Notes: generated by a model from the sequence alone, not told the origin. Positions 12,023 through 24,390 are shown, counted from the first letter of the stretch. The stretch: 64,000 bases of DNA from Notospermus geniculatus (GCA_002633025.1 NMRB01000564.1:187413-251412), one strand, 5' to 3'. Translations and numbers: made by a program.

Positions 12023-13349
12023 CCCACGAATATAATGTCCCCCGTGTGGTCGATTTCACACAGGTTATTATGCTCGTAGTGATAAGCTGACAGCTTGGCT
12101 TGGACACGGCGGTCAGCTGTCACTCTCTGACCATGTCAAGCATGACGGCCAGGAGGCTGGGACTTCATGGACTGGTCATGACCGATCATAGCACGGCAGT
12201 TGCAGGCAATCGCCCTTCACCTGAGTGAGTTGTTGTGAACGTCCGTTCAACTCACTAGTGATATCTGAGTGACGTCAAACTCGCCATTGATGGGTTTTAT
12301 GTTTGCTGGGACAACTCCAGTCGGTCAAGACAATAGAGAACCCCGATCACGCAGACCACGCGAGAATATACGCGTGAGTTTGAACTGATAGTACACCGAC
12401 GCCACCTATTATTCATGACGATTCAAGGTGTGATTGGCCGTGCTTGGTGAACCGCATCTCTCGAACAATGAGCCTCTATAGGTGTCACGTCTGCTCTATC
12501 AGTCTCACGTGACCAATTGGCGCTCCCCATTTCAAATTTGGTGCAGATAACCGCAGAGAATGCACGATTAGGAGCGAGGAAGCTGACGAGATTGTCGTTG
12601 ACAATTTACCCCGACATATCCACGATCTCTCCCGCCACTCGCCCCTCACTGGGCCAATCGTGAGCCGAGTTTGCTGTCGCCTGTTTTCAAATTCATTTTG
12701 CCGAGTATGGGTTAAATTGGCTGCAGCCTGCACCTTGTACCGCAGGCATTACCTCGCTGTAAGTAGCCCATCCAGAATTATAATGAGTTTCACCCACACA
12801 CGCCTACAAATTTTGAATCAGCTTTTCAGATACATTAACAAATCTGGCGGCAGACTTTCCATAAAATATAGCGGACGTGTTTGACACCCACGTTCAAGGA
12901 ATCGTGCTTATACGCTGTTAGGTCTCGATTCCTTTATGTAGTTACCATTTAGATCAAATAATCTAATACCCTTCCATATTTTCTGTCACTTTTGTCAATT
13001 ATTTCCCCAACGATGTACCCAGATCGGAAATTGACTGCTCAGATTAGACAAAGAGCGGCGAAGATTAGCTTGCAGACCGCGCAATCGTTCGTCTCAAATA
13101 CCATCGACCAGAGATTGGTTGGAGCTGTTTCTTTAAAAACCGTCTTTGGCGGAAAGCATGAGATATGAAGGAAATGAGTACATTACCAGGAATGGATTGA
13201 ATTAGTGCCTTACTGGTGCGGGCAATTACCCACCGATTGTCTCATTATGTTTAGAGCTGCTTATTTCGTGAGGTTGAAAGTAGTTGAAGATAAAAGTAGT
13301 GTTGAGTGGTTTGGGGTGTTTGAACTCTTTACCACTTCAAGGGAGGGCT
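12023..13349. repeat. duplicated block, copy 2, with a 196-bp extra segment
   Basis: This is the counterpart of 10662-11782. It carries an additional 196 bp at about 12335-12530 that copy 1 lacks (copy 1 joins CAAT directly to TTCAAATTTGG). The extra segment has no terminal inverted repeat and no clear target duplication, so a deletion in copy 1 is as likely as an insertion here. Confidence 0.8.
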
Positions 13350-15078
13350 GTATGTAGACAATCTTGCCCGCAGACAGCCAGTGGTTTTGCTCATTACAAG
13401 GGGAAAAGCACGCTATCAAACCGACTAAACCTCCCGACAGCCGTTCGTCAAGGTTTTTCCTCTTATAAACTCCAGTAACCAGGGGAACCAAGCTAAATTT
13501 GTCCCGTTGTTTGACGAGGAAGAACTCACACCTCAGGGCTTTACTTTAAAATGTGTCTCTTTTCATAGAGCAAACTTAAAATTCAATACATGTACATCTT
13601 TAACGGAAATATAACAGAAATTCAATTTCGCGTCAAATACCATCTTGGGCATATTCACTACTCCTTTTGTATAGAGATATTCATCTCTCCGAGGATATTG
13701 CCTCCCCATTCCAACCAGTATTCAGTTTTCAATATATCATTTTGCTGGAAATATGAACGAATTTGTCGACTTTAATGAAATTTCGCGTCATCCTCGCCCG
13801 CTTGTATGAAACCACTGTCGTCTGGCCTATCCATATGAAACGCAAGTAAATACGATTCTATCGAAAGAAAGGCTTTGGTTAGTAACTGAAGATATCTTGA
13901 ATTTTTCGTCACGTGATCACAGATTTGATTTATACTTGTCGAACCAGACGGTATCCGAAAACCTGCGTGGTGCTAGATTCCGCCTTCCCGGCCACTCCAG
14001 CCATGTCAGCGTCAGAACTATCATTGGGGTGGGACCCGCAGTTCCAACAAGCCCTAAAATGTAGTACAGGTGTACCTTCCAGAGGGAACTCGCATCCGAG
14101 ACCTTCGCCACCTGCAAGCTACGTACTACTATGCCCTCGGTAGGCTACCCCCGGCGGTTACTTACAGACGAGGCGGCTGGACGGTATCCTGGGCTTATGA
14201 GGGACTCTTCGGCTCTGGTCGTGGCGTGGGTGTTAATGGAGGTAGCGTCTATCGCATGAAATCTCGTAATGATGGGCTCAGCCCGGCTGCAGTACCAAGT
14301 TTGATTTAGTAGGGCTCTTTTATGCGAAGATAAACTGATCAGCTGATGTATGTGTACATACCAGCTTCATGATATTCTGGCGTTAACGGGTATGGGATGC
14401 GGAGGGCTGATGCTTTCTTTGATCCATTTGATGGACTATAGTCAACGGCTGCTTCCATTTGGCTCACAACTGAATGCTGCCATTCACAAGTACCGATAGA
14501 CATGTAAATGTATTTGATGTATTATCTTTCTTTGGGGGTATTTTATGCAAAAAGATTCATTTTATGTCATAAAAAATGTCACCGTGGGATTCGATGACAT
14601 CAAATGTCGTTATCAGGAACGCATGGTGGCCAACGCGTGGCGGATATTCAGTTGGTAGTCTCATAAATATTCACCATATATCGAAGACGATGAAGTTTTT
14701 TTGGTGTGGGTCCATGGGGGGATGGTTACATTCGCCACCGACCATGAACAGATTTTCAATCACTGACGACGCATCGCGGACACAGAGGAACCATGAAATA
14801 TTAAACTAAAAAGTAAAAACGGATTCCAGAGATAATGTTGCTTGTTTATCCGCGGCTGTATTCCCTGTTCGATCATTGGCAATGACCTACGACATGTTGT
14901 GACGAGCTCGCAGAAAAACAGCGCTCTGTCGTGAGATGAAGCCTGGTCTATCGGCGAGTCTTATTGGCTGCATTTCTGGAGTGCAAAGAGGTGACATGCT
15001 GCTGTAACAGTCAGATGATGATGTAATACCGCTAAATTATATCATTACTGTGTTGTGTGGATGACATGTTAAGACTAA

Positions 15079-15114
15079 AGTGCCCCCTGTCGCGTGATGA
15101 AGCGCCCCCTGGTG
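15079..15114 (+). promoter_or_regulatory. two CTCF-like motifs
   Basis: AGCGCCCCCTGGTG at 15101-15114 closely matches the bilaterian CTCF core as read on the C-rich strand. A weaker copy, AGTGCCCCCTGT, lies 22 bp upstream. This is motif resemblance only; no function is shown. Confidence 0.25.
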
Positions 15115-15670
15115 CGTCATTTTGATTTTATACTCCTCCCATCATCATTGCCTAATGACATTCCACGTGACTTCCTTAATAACTTGAGCCTGTCATTCTT
15201 TGTGTGATGATCAATCAACGTGTGTCGATATTTCTCGAGAAGCAGCGCGTGAGTTTCTGTGGCGAGTGTTATGAAGTCGTCTATAGCTGGATGAGGTGAC
15301 TCGGTACACTCTTAAGATCATGTCGATAATTATTCTGCTAATCATGTTGTGAATCAAATGGTAACAATACAAACTGACATCGCTGTGAGTAAATATTGAT
15401 AGCATGGCTAATAAACTGACTCGACTAGGAGAAAACCGGAGCAGTCGTCCTGCGTATCTCGGCAAAAGTTACTTTGTAAGATTTCCTGAAATCCTTCTTG
15501 TTCCTTGTATTTGTATTGTATTAGATTTGTCCATCAGGGCCTAAGCCAAAACATCAGCCCAGGTAAGTAGGGAAGACGCCATCTCAAGCTACTCATGTTC
15601 CCCACTTGGTCAGGGTCTTTTACTTGACGTTGCAGAGGTACAAGTCACCATGTCTTGTTCCTTGCTGACA

Positions 15671-15757
15671 GTGGAGCTGTAAGGGTGAATGTGGTTAATG
15701 CCGATAACGTGGGGAGCTATAAGGGTGAATGTGGTTAACGCCGATAATGTGGGGAAC
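15671..15757 (+). repeat. short tandem duplication of about 40 bp
   Basis: The phrase AAGGGTGAATGTGGTTAA with its flanks (GGAGCT before, CGCCGATAATGTGGGG after) is repeated twice in tandem, with a partial third copy. Confidence 0.6.
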
Positions 15758-16266
15758 AACGTGGTGAATGTTGGTTGATGGTGAACCATTCTGGTTTATC
15801 GCATCCTGGAGTTCCTTTAATGACGTGGCGACATCAGATAATTGAAAGTAATTAGCGTAAGTAATCTCCAATTTAAGTAAGTGATGTATAGTAGAAGTGG
15901 AGTTGATCCAGATTCACCGTTTTTGTCTTTCCAACGTTAAAAGCAGTATAGAACATTCACGTTGTATATTCCATCCATTGACATCAAAAGATTGCCGACA
16001 ATTCCTCTTCTAAAGCTGCTGGAGTAAATCTAATTCATCCACCACACTCAATAAACCCGTCGCTCTCTCTCCGCGTTCTGTTTCATTCATTGATAAAGCA
16101 CGAAGATGCGTCGCCAAAGCTACTGTCACCTGCGTCCCTAATTTGATACCATCATGTCCGTTAGCCTCAACGACGCTTTCTGGAAATGACACGACTTGGA
16201 TTTGAGGCGCCATGTTCTTACACTATGATAGAGTGCGACTCCCCTCAAGAATCAGCGTGTTATTAG

Positions 16267-16392
16267 GGAGTTTTCGCAAAGCCCCCGAAACTCCAACGCG
16301 AACGCCAAACCCATTGTTCGATGCCACGAAGAGAGCACCGCACAAAAGGATAGACGTACGCGTTGGCGTTTCGGGGGCTTTGCGAAAACTCC
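16267..16392. mobile_element. foldback MITE with long inverted repeats, TTAG flanks
   Basis: Nearly identical arms of about 40 bp begin GGAGTTTTCGCAAAGCCCCC and end GGGGGCTTTGCGAAAACTCC, with mismatches only in the inner part. TTAG lies directly outside both ends (16263-16266 and 16393-16396), a likely target duplication. It is non-coding; an open frame across it is simply the hairpin read through. Confidence 0.7.
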
Positions 16393-16492
16393 TTAGTTAG
16401 TACCAATCACGAGCCCCGGGACGATGAGAAAACGTGGGCTGGGACTTGAGGGGCGACCATTGTTGAAAATCGTGAGGCAGTAGGCCTTAGTT

Positions 16493-16785
16493 GAGTTCCA
16501 GCCTCCTCACACAGTAGACTTGGCCCCTTCGCCCTCTATCTACGCTCTGCTATGGTAAGAAGTTGGGACCCAGCCACTCACAGAGTCAACTTCGTCCTCT
16601 TGCACCCTCTCTCTACGCTCTGCTTTGGCAAATAAGTTTGGTTCCAGACCCACGCAGGGTACTTGGCCTGCTTCACCCTCTGCCTACGCTGTGCTGTGGC
16701 ATGAAGTTCGGTCCCTACCCCTCACAGTGTAAACTTGGCCCTCTTCCTCTCTCTCTCTATTCTGCTCTGGTGTTTGTAAAGGGAA
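16493..16785 (+). repeat. degenerate minisatellite, unit about 63-68 bp
   Basis: About four diverged units contain CTCACAGTGTAAACTTGGCC, then CCTCTCTCTACGCTCTGCT and GGCAAGAAGTT. Spacing is irregular. An open frame across it has no recognisable protein. Confidence 0.6.
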
Positions 16786-18704
16786 TGAGTCCAGTCCAGT
16801 AGAGGCTTGTTATTACAGCCATCATGCCAGCTCATTATCCCTGCCTCCATAGATGATCCACAGGAGCTGTAGCAGTTCATTTCTTCCTGATGCGTCCATC
16901 ACCCCATTGGGATTGATGATCGTGACAAAAGATGGCCATTCCGAGTGCTGGCATTTCACCGATGCGGCAAATAGGTTGAGGATGCTGACTCTATGCCGGC
17001 GTGGATGAGTTGATTTACGTCCATCATTCAGCTACATATTCAGCATAAATGACAATCTGGCATGTCGAGTTGATCGCTCTCCATGGAATGACCCAAACAG
17101 ATTGGATAAACCAAGCATGTAAACATTGCGGCATCGCCTTGTTTCTGCAAGTGGTAGGTTTTTGGACTAACAAGATGTCACTAATGAATCACCATCGGCG
17201 CAGAAGAAGATGCGCAATTTATTCATCATCCGAGATGCTGCTGCATTCCTGCTGCATTGAATAGGCTGGATACAGCCGACGAGCCTTTCTAACCATGCCA
17301 ACAATGTCAACGATAAAGTCATCAAGCGAACAAAAGAATCATATCAAAAGTTAAATTGAAACCGAGGCTGATTCAACCCGAGGAACAAACGACTGGCTGC
17401 GCAAACTTGGTCAACAAACAACTTGACACACTGTATGCACGTCCACGATCCCTGTCCAAGCGAGAAGCCATCAGGCATGGTGGACGGACTTCATCGATTA
17501 TGTCTTGTGATTTAACATTGAGCAAACTGACCAATCATGCCGAAAGTCGATGCTGGAAAGAGGATCTTGTAACGTCATGACAAATAGCTTGGTATTGGAA
17601 CACAGACATATTGGTCAGTGTTCATTGCCATGTGCAAATACATAAAACGTATTGACCGTGTTATCCGAAGAGATGTGGCTATTAATCACCGGCTTACAGA
17701 GGGCCAATAAAAATCGTCTTTATCTGAGGATTTGTGCACTGTTGCGTTATCAGCAGTCCTGGATCTCGTTCATTTGTACTCGACTTCTTTAACTTTTTAT
17801 TCCGCGTCTTTCCTCTGATATATTCTTGCCGAGTTTTCTGCTTCTATTAATCTCGGGTCGTCTTTCTTCCTCGAGTTTGATCCACGTCAGTCGACTCCTC
17901 ATTCATGCTTTGAATTCTTTTGAATACAGAGCTAAATACGGTTGGTGAGGTTGCCTTTATTCGGCTGCCACGGCTGCTCAACTCCCGCCTGACTCTGGGA
18001 AAACGATAGCATGATCAAAATAATTTTGTAATCCACATGATACAAAAACCACGACAATATTCCTGCTTTGGTGCTCACTAGGAAAAAGCTACAGATTTCA
18101 CTCATGTTGTAAATTCTTCAGCAAATTGTACCATGTCCTAACACCTAGTATACATGTGCATTGCATGTCTAGCACTTATTCTGAGTGCGTGAATGTACAT
18201 GTACATGTATAGTATGTACATTTGTATGCACGACAAGTCGTTGTACAGATCATCTCTTGTTTATGCCGGTTTAGTTCCAGCTGTCTATCAAACTCCTGTC
18301 TGAATGCCAGCAACTGGTCTACCAGACCTGATCGTCAGGACCAGGATTGCTCAGTCTGTAGAGGGAAGCAGTTTGAGAGGCTTTTCGCCATAAAATACAA
18401 CGACAAGAATAGAAACGAACGAAGAAGGGGTTCATAGATAGAGTCCAGCATTCGGGAACAGATTTAAGGCTGATGTCGATCACCGCCTTCCAGTGTTCTC
18501 AGTGATGGGTAAAGAATTGGAGATTCCAAAAAGGATTCAATTAGAGTCAACGTATCCAAGTGTCGATGATGATTGAATCCACCTCAGAATGACGGAATCA
18601 TTCGTACCCTAATGCACAGCTTCTTCATGGCATGCACAAGTGATTCCGCCTTAGTAAGGATGAAATAAGATTTGAGATCTCTCCTATCAAACCAGCAGTT
18701 CTCC

Positions 18705-19736
18705 TTATGGACCGGTGTTATCGAGTTTACTCATTCCGACCACATCTGAACATTTACTTACGTTCGACATCGTCCAGCATTCGTTGAAAGAGAAAAGTCG
18801 ACCAAACGTTTTCAAGAACTTGAGCCTAAAATGCGATCCGGACAGACAATACGTATAAAAGTTCAGCGCATTATTTGCATAGTTTAACGTTTCAAAGATT
18901 ATAAGAACTAGCCAATACTGTGCACGTTGTTTTCTGTCAGGGAGATACATTAGATCTGGTTTGAATACCATCAGTAACATTAAAGGGGAGGTTGTGATGA
19001 AGAACATTGAGTTTAGATGAAGAAGCATTTTCGTGACAGACCGGGAATGTTGTACTGTTTTACTTGTAGACATTTCCCGCGCTTTATCTTCATGCAAGAG
19101 CTTAATACCGATCAAGACATTTGATGAAATCATGATAGCAAATGGTATAATGGAATAAATAGCCATGTCGATACTCGTGAAGACACCTTCGACAAAATGA
19201 TCGTAGCCAGCCCTTGGTACACATGATCCCTCGTCTAGCACATAACCCCAGATCATGTGAGCGTACACGCCAAGGAGAAACAAGATGACCGCCGTAGCCG
19301 CTAACCTTGCTACTTTTTGTGAACACACATCTTTGACACGCAAAGGAAAATAAACAGCAACAGCTCTCTCTATGGTTATCAGCACCAGGACCCAAGCTGA
19401 AGTGGCCGCCAAGTAGTAGGTTGCCAACTTCACACCCTTGCAGAGGATAACGTGGATATTATAGACGTTCTGGTTGAAGATGGTTCCAAGTAGTTTTGGA
19501 AGAACGGAGAAAAAAAGGTTGAGAAGATCAACACACGAGAGAAGTCGGAAGAGGAAGCTGGTCGAGGAGCCGCGGAAGTCACGACTGGCAAAGATGATTA
19601 AGGCAGAGATGTTGCCAAACGTCCCTAAGAGAAGCCACGCACTGAATCCGAGAATTCGGACATATCGTGCGATTATGTATTCCACGAATGAATCGAATTG
19701 GCCCGTCGCGTCCTCGTCGTACGTGGAGTTGTCCAT
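18705..19736 (-). CDS. rhodopsin-type (class A) G protein-coupled receptor, probable neuropeptide receptor
   Basis: An uninterrupted 343-residue seven-transmembrane receptor in one exon. The start is the first ATG (19736-19734) in good Kozak context (GCC ATG G). The frame runs further upstream but has no earlier ATG. Landmarks seen: N-glycosylation site N3-S-T; TM1 GN at 41-42; TM2 Asp70; Cys99 before TM3, paired with Cys172 in extracellular loop 2; E123-R124-A125 in place of DRY; TM5 Pro198; TM6 Pro251 without the usual CWxP; and N292-F-Y-T-Y296 in place of NPxxY, followed by CLSGSHFR. The NFYxYCLSG ending and the loop pattern resemble FMRFamide/GPR139-like peptide receptors of invertebrates; the ligand is inference. 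It would act in the plasma membrane, coupling a peptide signal to G proteins. The frame is intact and the length is normal for the family. Confidence 0.88.
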   Translation of the reverse strand: MDNSTYDEDATGQFDSFVEYIIARYVRILGFSAWLLLGTFGNISALIIFASRDFRGSSTSFLFRLLSCVDLLNLFFSVLPKLLGTIFNQNVYNIHVILCKGVKLATYYLAATSAWVLVLITIERAVAVYFPLRVKDVCSQKVARLAATAVILFLLGVYAHMIWGYVLDEGSCVPRAGYDHFVEGVFTSIDMAIYSIIPFAIMISSNVLIGIKLLHEDKAREMSTSKTVQHSRSVTKMLLHLNSMFFITTSPLMLLMVFKPDLMYLPDRKQRAQYWLVLIIFETLNYANNALNFYTYCLSGSHFRLKFLKTFGRLFSFNECWTMSNVSKCSDVVGMSKLDNTGP

Positions 19737-20353
19737 GGCTGTCGTTCGGATGCATGTCAGGACGCTGAGCTGATATGTTGGGATAAACCACAACGGCGTT
19801 TTCTGGATATGTTACGTGAAGTTTCGTCAATCAAATGAAAGAGTCAAAGTAATTAAGAGAGGAGATCCAGTTTCCAGTCGTCGTTGCCGATACCATTGGC
19901 CGAAATTCAACGGGTTCAGCCGAAATTCAACGGATTCAGTGGAATAATCATAGACCTCTCTGTCCAGGTGCGAGAAACGACCACTGCCTCCACACTCTGT
20001 CCAGGTGCGAGAAACGACCACTGCCGACACCCTTAGCGGTGGAGGTGAGCCTTTGTGCCACCATCAGCCGTGATATGTCGAGCTCACTAACTGCTATATG
20101 ATCTACTGCTTGCCTGACGGCACGGCGCCGTCAGATCAAATGTCTTATTTTAACCATATAATGGCTTTTGTGGAACCTTGTTCGGAGTTACGAGGAAAAT
20201 GAAACTATGTAACCCGAGCCCATCATTTTGAATTCAATGATTTGATTGATGTATTCGAGGTTAAAACGATGAAGTTGGTAAAAAAACATCGCCCGGCCTA
20301 TCTTACATAATGAAATTAAGTGAGCACTCTCTCACCTTGTCTTTAAGACCAGG

Positions 20354-20502
20354 GACCGGTTGTTCAAAACAGTATTTCTCACTAAAGTGACGTTTAGTGC
20401 TATCTTGGCGTTATCTCCATCGGTTAACGCCACTCAGTTAACGCCACGTTAGAGATAACGCCAAAATAGAACAAAGTAAACGGTGTTTTGAACAACTCGG
20501 TC
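20354..20502. mobile_element. foldback MITE-like element, GACCGGTTGTTCAAAACA ends
   Basis: The left end GACCGGTTGTTCAAAACA is mirrored at the right (reverse complement GACCGAGTTGTTCAAAACAC). A second inner inverted pair (TTGGCGTTATCTC / GAGATAACGCCAA) extends the hairpin. It is non-coding. Confidence 0.65.
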
Positions 20503-21427
20503 AAACCTTCAGTGTACCTCACAAACAATTGTGTGTACGTTCTATTTGTTATGATTTCACCTCTGCCCTTTAAAGTGAAATGTGACCACTTCTACCTTCC
20601 TACAACATCACAGTGAGCTATGGCGAATGTGACTCTGATGTTCCTCTGGGTACGGACATGTTTAAACCATCAGACACCACACCCTAAATGACCAGACGTT
20701 TATCGTCTGTCCACCCATTAGTTTATCCCTCCTTCAGGCAGTGGCAAGTGGCACGGAGACCAGTATCTTTGCTATCACGACGGCTGGTCTGTCACTAACG
20801 TTGTTTCTTCTCTCATTGCACGAGGAACCCTCGCCAATAACCTACTAACCCCCGGGCGATCATTCTATCTTCCTTTAGTGCTGACTGACTGGGAGCAATG
20901 GACTCTTCTCACCTTTTGTGAAACGTCTCCGGGTATATGACTTCAAAAGTGTCATCATTAACTCGGGGTCTAAAATCAGAAATTCGGCTGTGGGTCTCTT
21001 TTCGAGGGAGATGGAAATAGTATCGACAGAAACATCCTCCTCCAAGGAGGTGGCTCCTTGGAGGTCGGGTTGGTGGTCGTGGAGGGGCGGCGGTCGTGCC
21101 GGCGGAGTAACCAGGACCGGTGGTCGTGGGGCATGGTCGTGGAGGGGCGGCGGTAGCGCCGGAGTAACCAGGACCGGTGATCGATATTATCTCTGACACG
21201 ATGACCACGAAGGCAGTGCAGGGAAGTTAGCAGAAAATTTCTAATCTTAACAAAAGTCATCCCCATCATGAGCAACAAGGCTACTTGACCAGTTCCACTT
21301 TGATCCATTTGTAAGCCATCCCATGCATGATAAGTAAGACTCGAGCAGTGGTATCTCTGTCCAACCTTAATTAGCTAAGTGCCTTGGTAGATTGATCAGC
21401 CTTGTTACTTCAGCTCCCGGCAATCAG

Positions 21428-21482
21428 GAGATTGGATGCCCCGAACATCTTGGTGACCAAGATGTTCGGGGCATCCAATCTC
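21428..21482. repeat. perfect 55-bp palindrome
   Basis: Two arms of 27 bp with no mismatch (outer GAGATTGGATGCCCC, inner GAACATCTTGGT) flank one central G. The loop is too short for a microRNA precursor. It may be a very young foldback element or an assembly or cloning artefact. Confidence 0.85.
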
Positions 21483-22766
21483 GTCTGGTAACTAAATGGC
21501 TACCGTCCAGTTCTTCTCAACAACACAGAAAATGAAGAATTCGGATTTTTCCTACGTGTTGTTGTTGTTCCTACGTCGAAGTAGGCCTAGTTGGGCCGAT
21601 GACAGATTGGTCATTTGTTTCCAATCCCCTGGAAAACAAACAATGTCTCAGCGATGTGATGAAAATCCTTTTGTTGAAGCTTGGATCCCTTGAGGTGGTT
21701 TTGCTGTTTTGAACACTGAGTTGACGTTCCTACGTTTTAACTACGACACATTCCGTTCCTTATTAAGCAATACAAGCCATATCATTTTCTACCGACAGAA
21801 AAGAATTGTTGACGCCAGAAAACGGCAAAAATAAATATCCTCCACAGTAAATATCCTCCACAAAGCAAACTAACTTCCATTTTGAAGAAAGTAAAAACAG
21901 AATGCGTCCCAAGTTAATGCATGGCATGTTCGTATTCGTTAATGCAAAAACCCCGTTGGTCCCTATAGCTTAAGTTACATCGCACCACGCGCTAAAGCTT
22001 TATTTTTCACGTCTTGATGGCAACTGCGTTTAATGCCTTCAATGTGTCGCGGCCCCTTGGCGAATATGGAAGACATTACGTCGTGCTCAGTGGCTCGTCA
22101 TTCCTGGAGAATAGTGTTAGAAGTTTATCGTTGACAAGAGAAAAATCACGAGCCTGTCATAGCAGGATGTTGTAAAGAATGATTTGAAATGTTTTACACT
22201 GGTCTCATTTTGGCGCTGTTGGACCCTGAAGGCATAAAGAGTGGAGCCTGTGATACCTGTTTGTTATACTCTTATACCAAGCTTTCATTGCATCCTTCCC
22301 TTGTCGGTTTGATCAGGATATCGCTCACGGCATCTGGCACCAAGCTGGCGGACATTCCGGCAGGCATAAGGAGAAAGTAAGGACGTCAAATCAAAAGAAT
22401 TAGACATTTCATTTGTAGCGTTTATGGCGAAAAATAAGCACGCAGTCCACCCAGATTGGTCACCACTTCTAATCATAAACTACTTCTATATGAGGTAATA
22501 ATAGTCCTTAACGTCGGTCGTTGCCTCTCTTAAAAGAAACCGAATGCCTGATGAAGGAATTGGGTATAATGCAAGAGTCACTTGAGGTAGCGAATGGAAA
22601 GTGTTACATTCTGTTAAATGGTCCTTGGCGTGATCTCGGATACGGCAAAAGTCCCGTTTGAGGGTAAAATAATATCATAAACGAGGTGGAGGACGCTTAT
22701 CAAAAGCCTTGGGGAGATCTAATGACGTCGAGGAATGGAGTAGATGAGGGCGGATCGAGGACCTCG

Positions 22767-23140
22767 TCAGCAGGGCTCGAAATCAGCTTGCCTACCAATC
22801 TCTGGTCAGCAGGGCTCGAAATCTGCTTGCCTACCAATCTCTGGTCAGCAGGGCTCGAAATCAGCTTGCCTACCAATCTCTGGTCAGCAGGGCTCGAAAT
22901 CTGCTTGCCTACCAATCTCTCATCAGCGGGGCTGGAAATCTGTTTGCCTACCAATCTCTGAGTTCGGGGTTAGAAATCTGTTTGCCTACCAGTCTCTGAG
23001 TTCGGGGCTCGAAATCTGTTTGCCTACCAGTCCCTGAGTTCGGGGCTCGAAATCTGTTTACCTACCAGTCTCTGAGTTCGGGGCTCGAAATCTGTTTGCC
23101 TACCAGTCTCTGAGTTCGGGGCTCGAAATGCTCGTCAGCA
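22767..23140 (+). repeat. minisatellite, 38-39 bp unit, about 9.5 copies
   Basis: The unit contains GGGCTCGAAATCTGCTTGCC and then TACCAATCTCTGG. The first five units are 39 bp with CAGCAGGG or CAGCGGGG starts; the later ones are 38 bp and start GTTCGGGG. While the period is 39, frames on both strands stay open and spell a 13-residue repeat (SAGLEICLPTNLW on the plus strand), but they close when the period changes. I regard it as non-coding. Confidence 0.85.
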
Positions 23141-24039
23141 CATCCAATGCAAAAACCGAGGGAGAAACCATCTCTTTTTTTCGATGTAATGGTCCCAAAA
23201 CGTTTCTCAGATAAAGAATTGCATCTTTTCTTGTATGTAACGTTATAAAGAAAGACAAACGTGTTGCCTGGAGCGATGTTCAAAATTGGCCTCTGACATT
23301 CATATCAGATGACGATGGAGAAGTACGTACCGTGTTATGACTCAAAATACGATTACTAGTTATTACATGGCAAGTGCCATGCCATATTCTCTCAAATCGT
23401 ATTCCAATAAAGGCCGGGACTAAACGCCTATGCCACGCGTAACGACAGGGTTTTTACCTTGGCTTTACTTTTAACGTCATGGAAAGGCTTCAGCAGTGTG
23501 GTTCTTCTTCTTGTAGTATGATGGTTGTCGTTCTGCGTGTGTCGGCAGGCTGGCTGGCAATCCTTCTCAGTGGTTGCCTTTAAGTATGATCATTTACCGT
23601 CAAGTAGAATAAACTGACATGACACTACTTCACAAATTCTCACAATTTTTCTGAGTGGCCACTTCATCCAACATGACACAAAATCTCCCTTGTCAGTTTC
23701 ACTTAACTTTTCCTATTATTCATATCAGCTGATTGGATTCAACAACAGACACTCAATATTCGCATACCTTTGACAAATTCAATTTGTCTCTGTCAATATC
23801 AGCCAGGATTTCTTGCCGTGAGTGTGAGAAGGTGTGATACCTCGTAACACCTGTAGAGTCTCTCTCTTTCTCAACCCAGACATCCTCCTCACAGTGTTTC
23901 TCTTTGCCATTGGCTGTTCGGGTGGCGACAAATCGTGTGCGACGCGTCACTAGGCGCAGTCAGGCAAAAAATACTCACAAAATACGTTCCTTTGGGTCAG
24001 ATCCGCGCTGCTGTGTCGCCGCCATCAAGTCACTGACAT

Positions 24040-24390
24040 GGTTGAAGTGCATGTCTTGATATAACCCGAGTAGGCCTACATGTGGGAGTGTTCCTCCTAA
24101 AACTGGCAATTTTATGTTGAACAAGTCAAAGAACGTTAACACCGAGCCCTACGGTGTATGATAACAAGAGGCCCATGAGCCTGGCGCTCAGCTGATATTG
24201 TGGGTCCCGATTTGTCTGAATGTACTAATCGCCACAGTGTTCAAGTAGCTGGCTGAAGTGTTTGGCAGAACACGAGTAGACCTACAAGTGGAATGTTCCC
24301 CCGACGACTTAAAACTGGCAATGCCAGGTTGAACAGGTCAAAAGAACGTTAAGACTGAGCTCCACACTCTTTGATAAAAAGCCAATAAAA
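24040..24390 (+). repeat. divergent direct duplication around a dispersed-repeat phrase
   Basis: Two related segments of about 110-130 bp (about 24040-24150 and 24257-24360) share CGAGTAG.CCTACA, AAAACTGGCAAT and AAAGAACGTTAA. Between them lies AACAAGAGGCCCATGAGCCT followed by GGCGCTCAGCTGA. The complement of that phrase recurs at about 52875-52915 and 54065-54105, so it is a dispersed repeat. Confidence 0.5.

Larger units (their letters stand above)
1..18704. other. gene-free 5' stretch with dispersed palindromic elements
   Basis: I find no exon with recognisable protein similarity on either strand here. The open frames are short (150 codons or fewer, the longest across the gap), overlap repeats or the gap, and lack convincing splice context. 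The stretch does hold short inverted-repeat elements, a duplication around a gap and a few minisatellites, listed separately. Between these the sequence looks like ordinary unique intergenic or intronic DNA. A terminal exon of a gene whose other exons lie outside the window would be missed. Confidence 0.6.

Noticed and set aside
19737-19793. 19 extra N-terminal residues of the receptor
   Set aside because: The frame there opens with TTG, not ATG; the first ATG with good context is at 19736.
22767-23140. CRISPR-like regular repeats
   Set aside because: Units are contiguous with no unique spacers and the genome is eukaryotic; it is a minisatellite.
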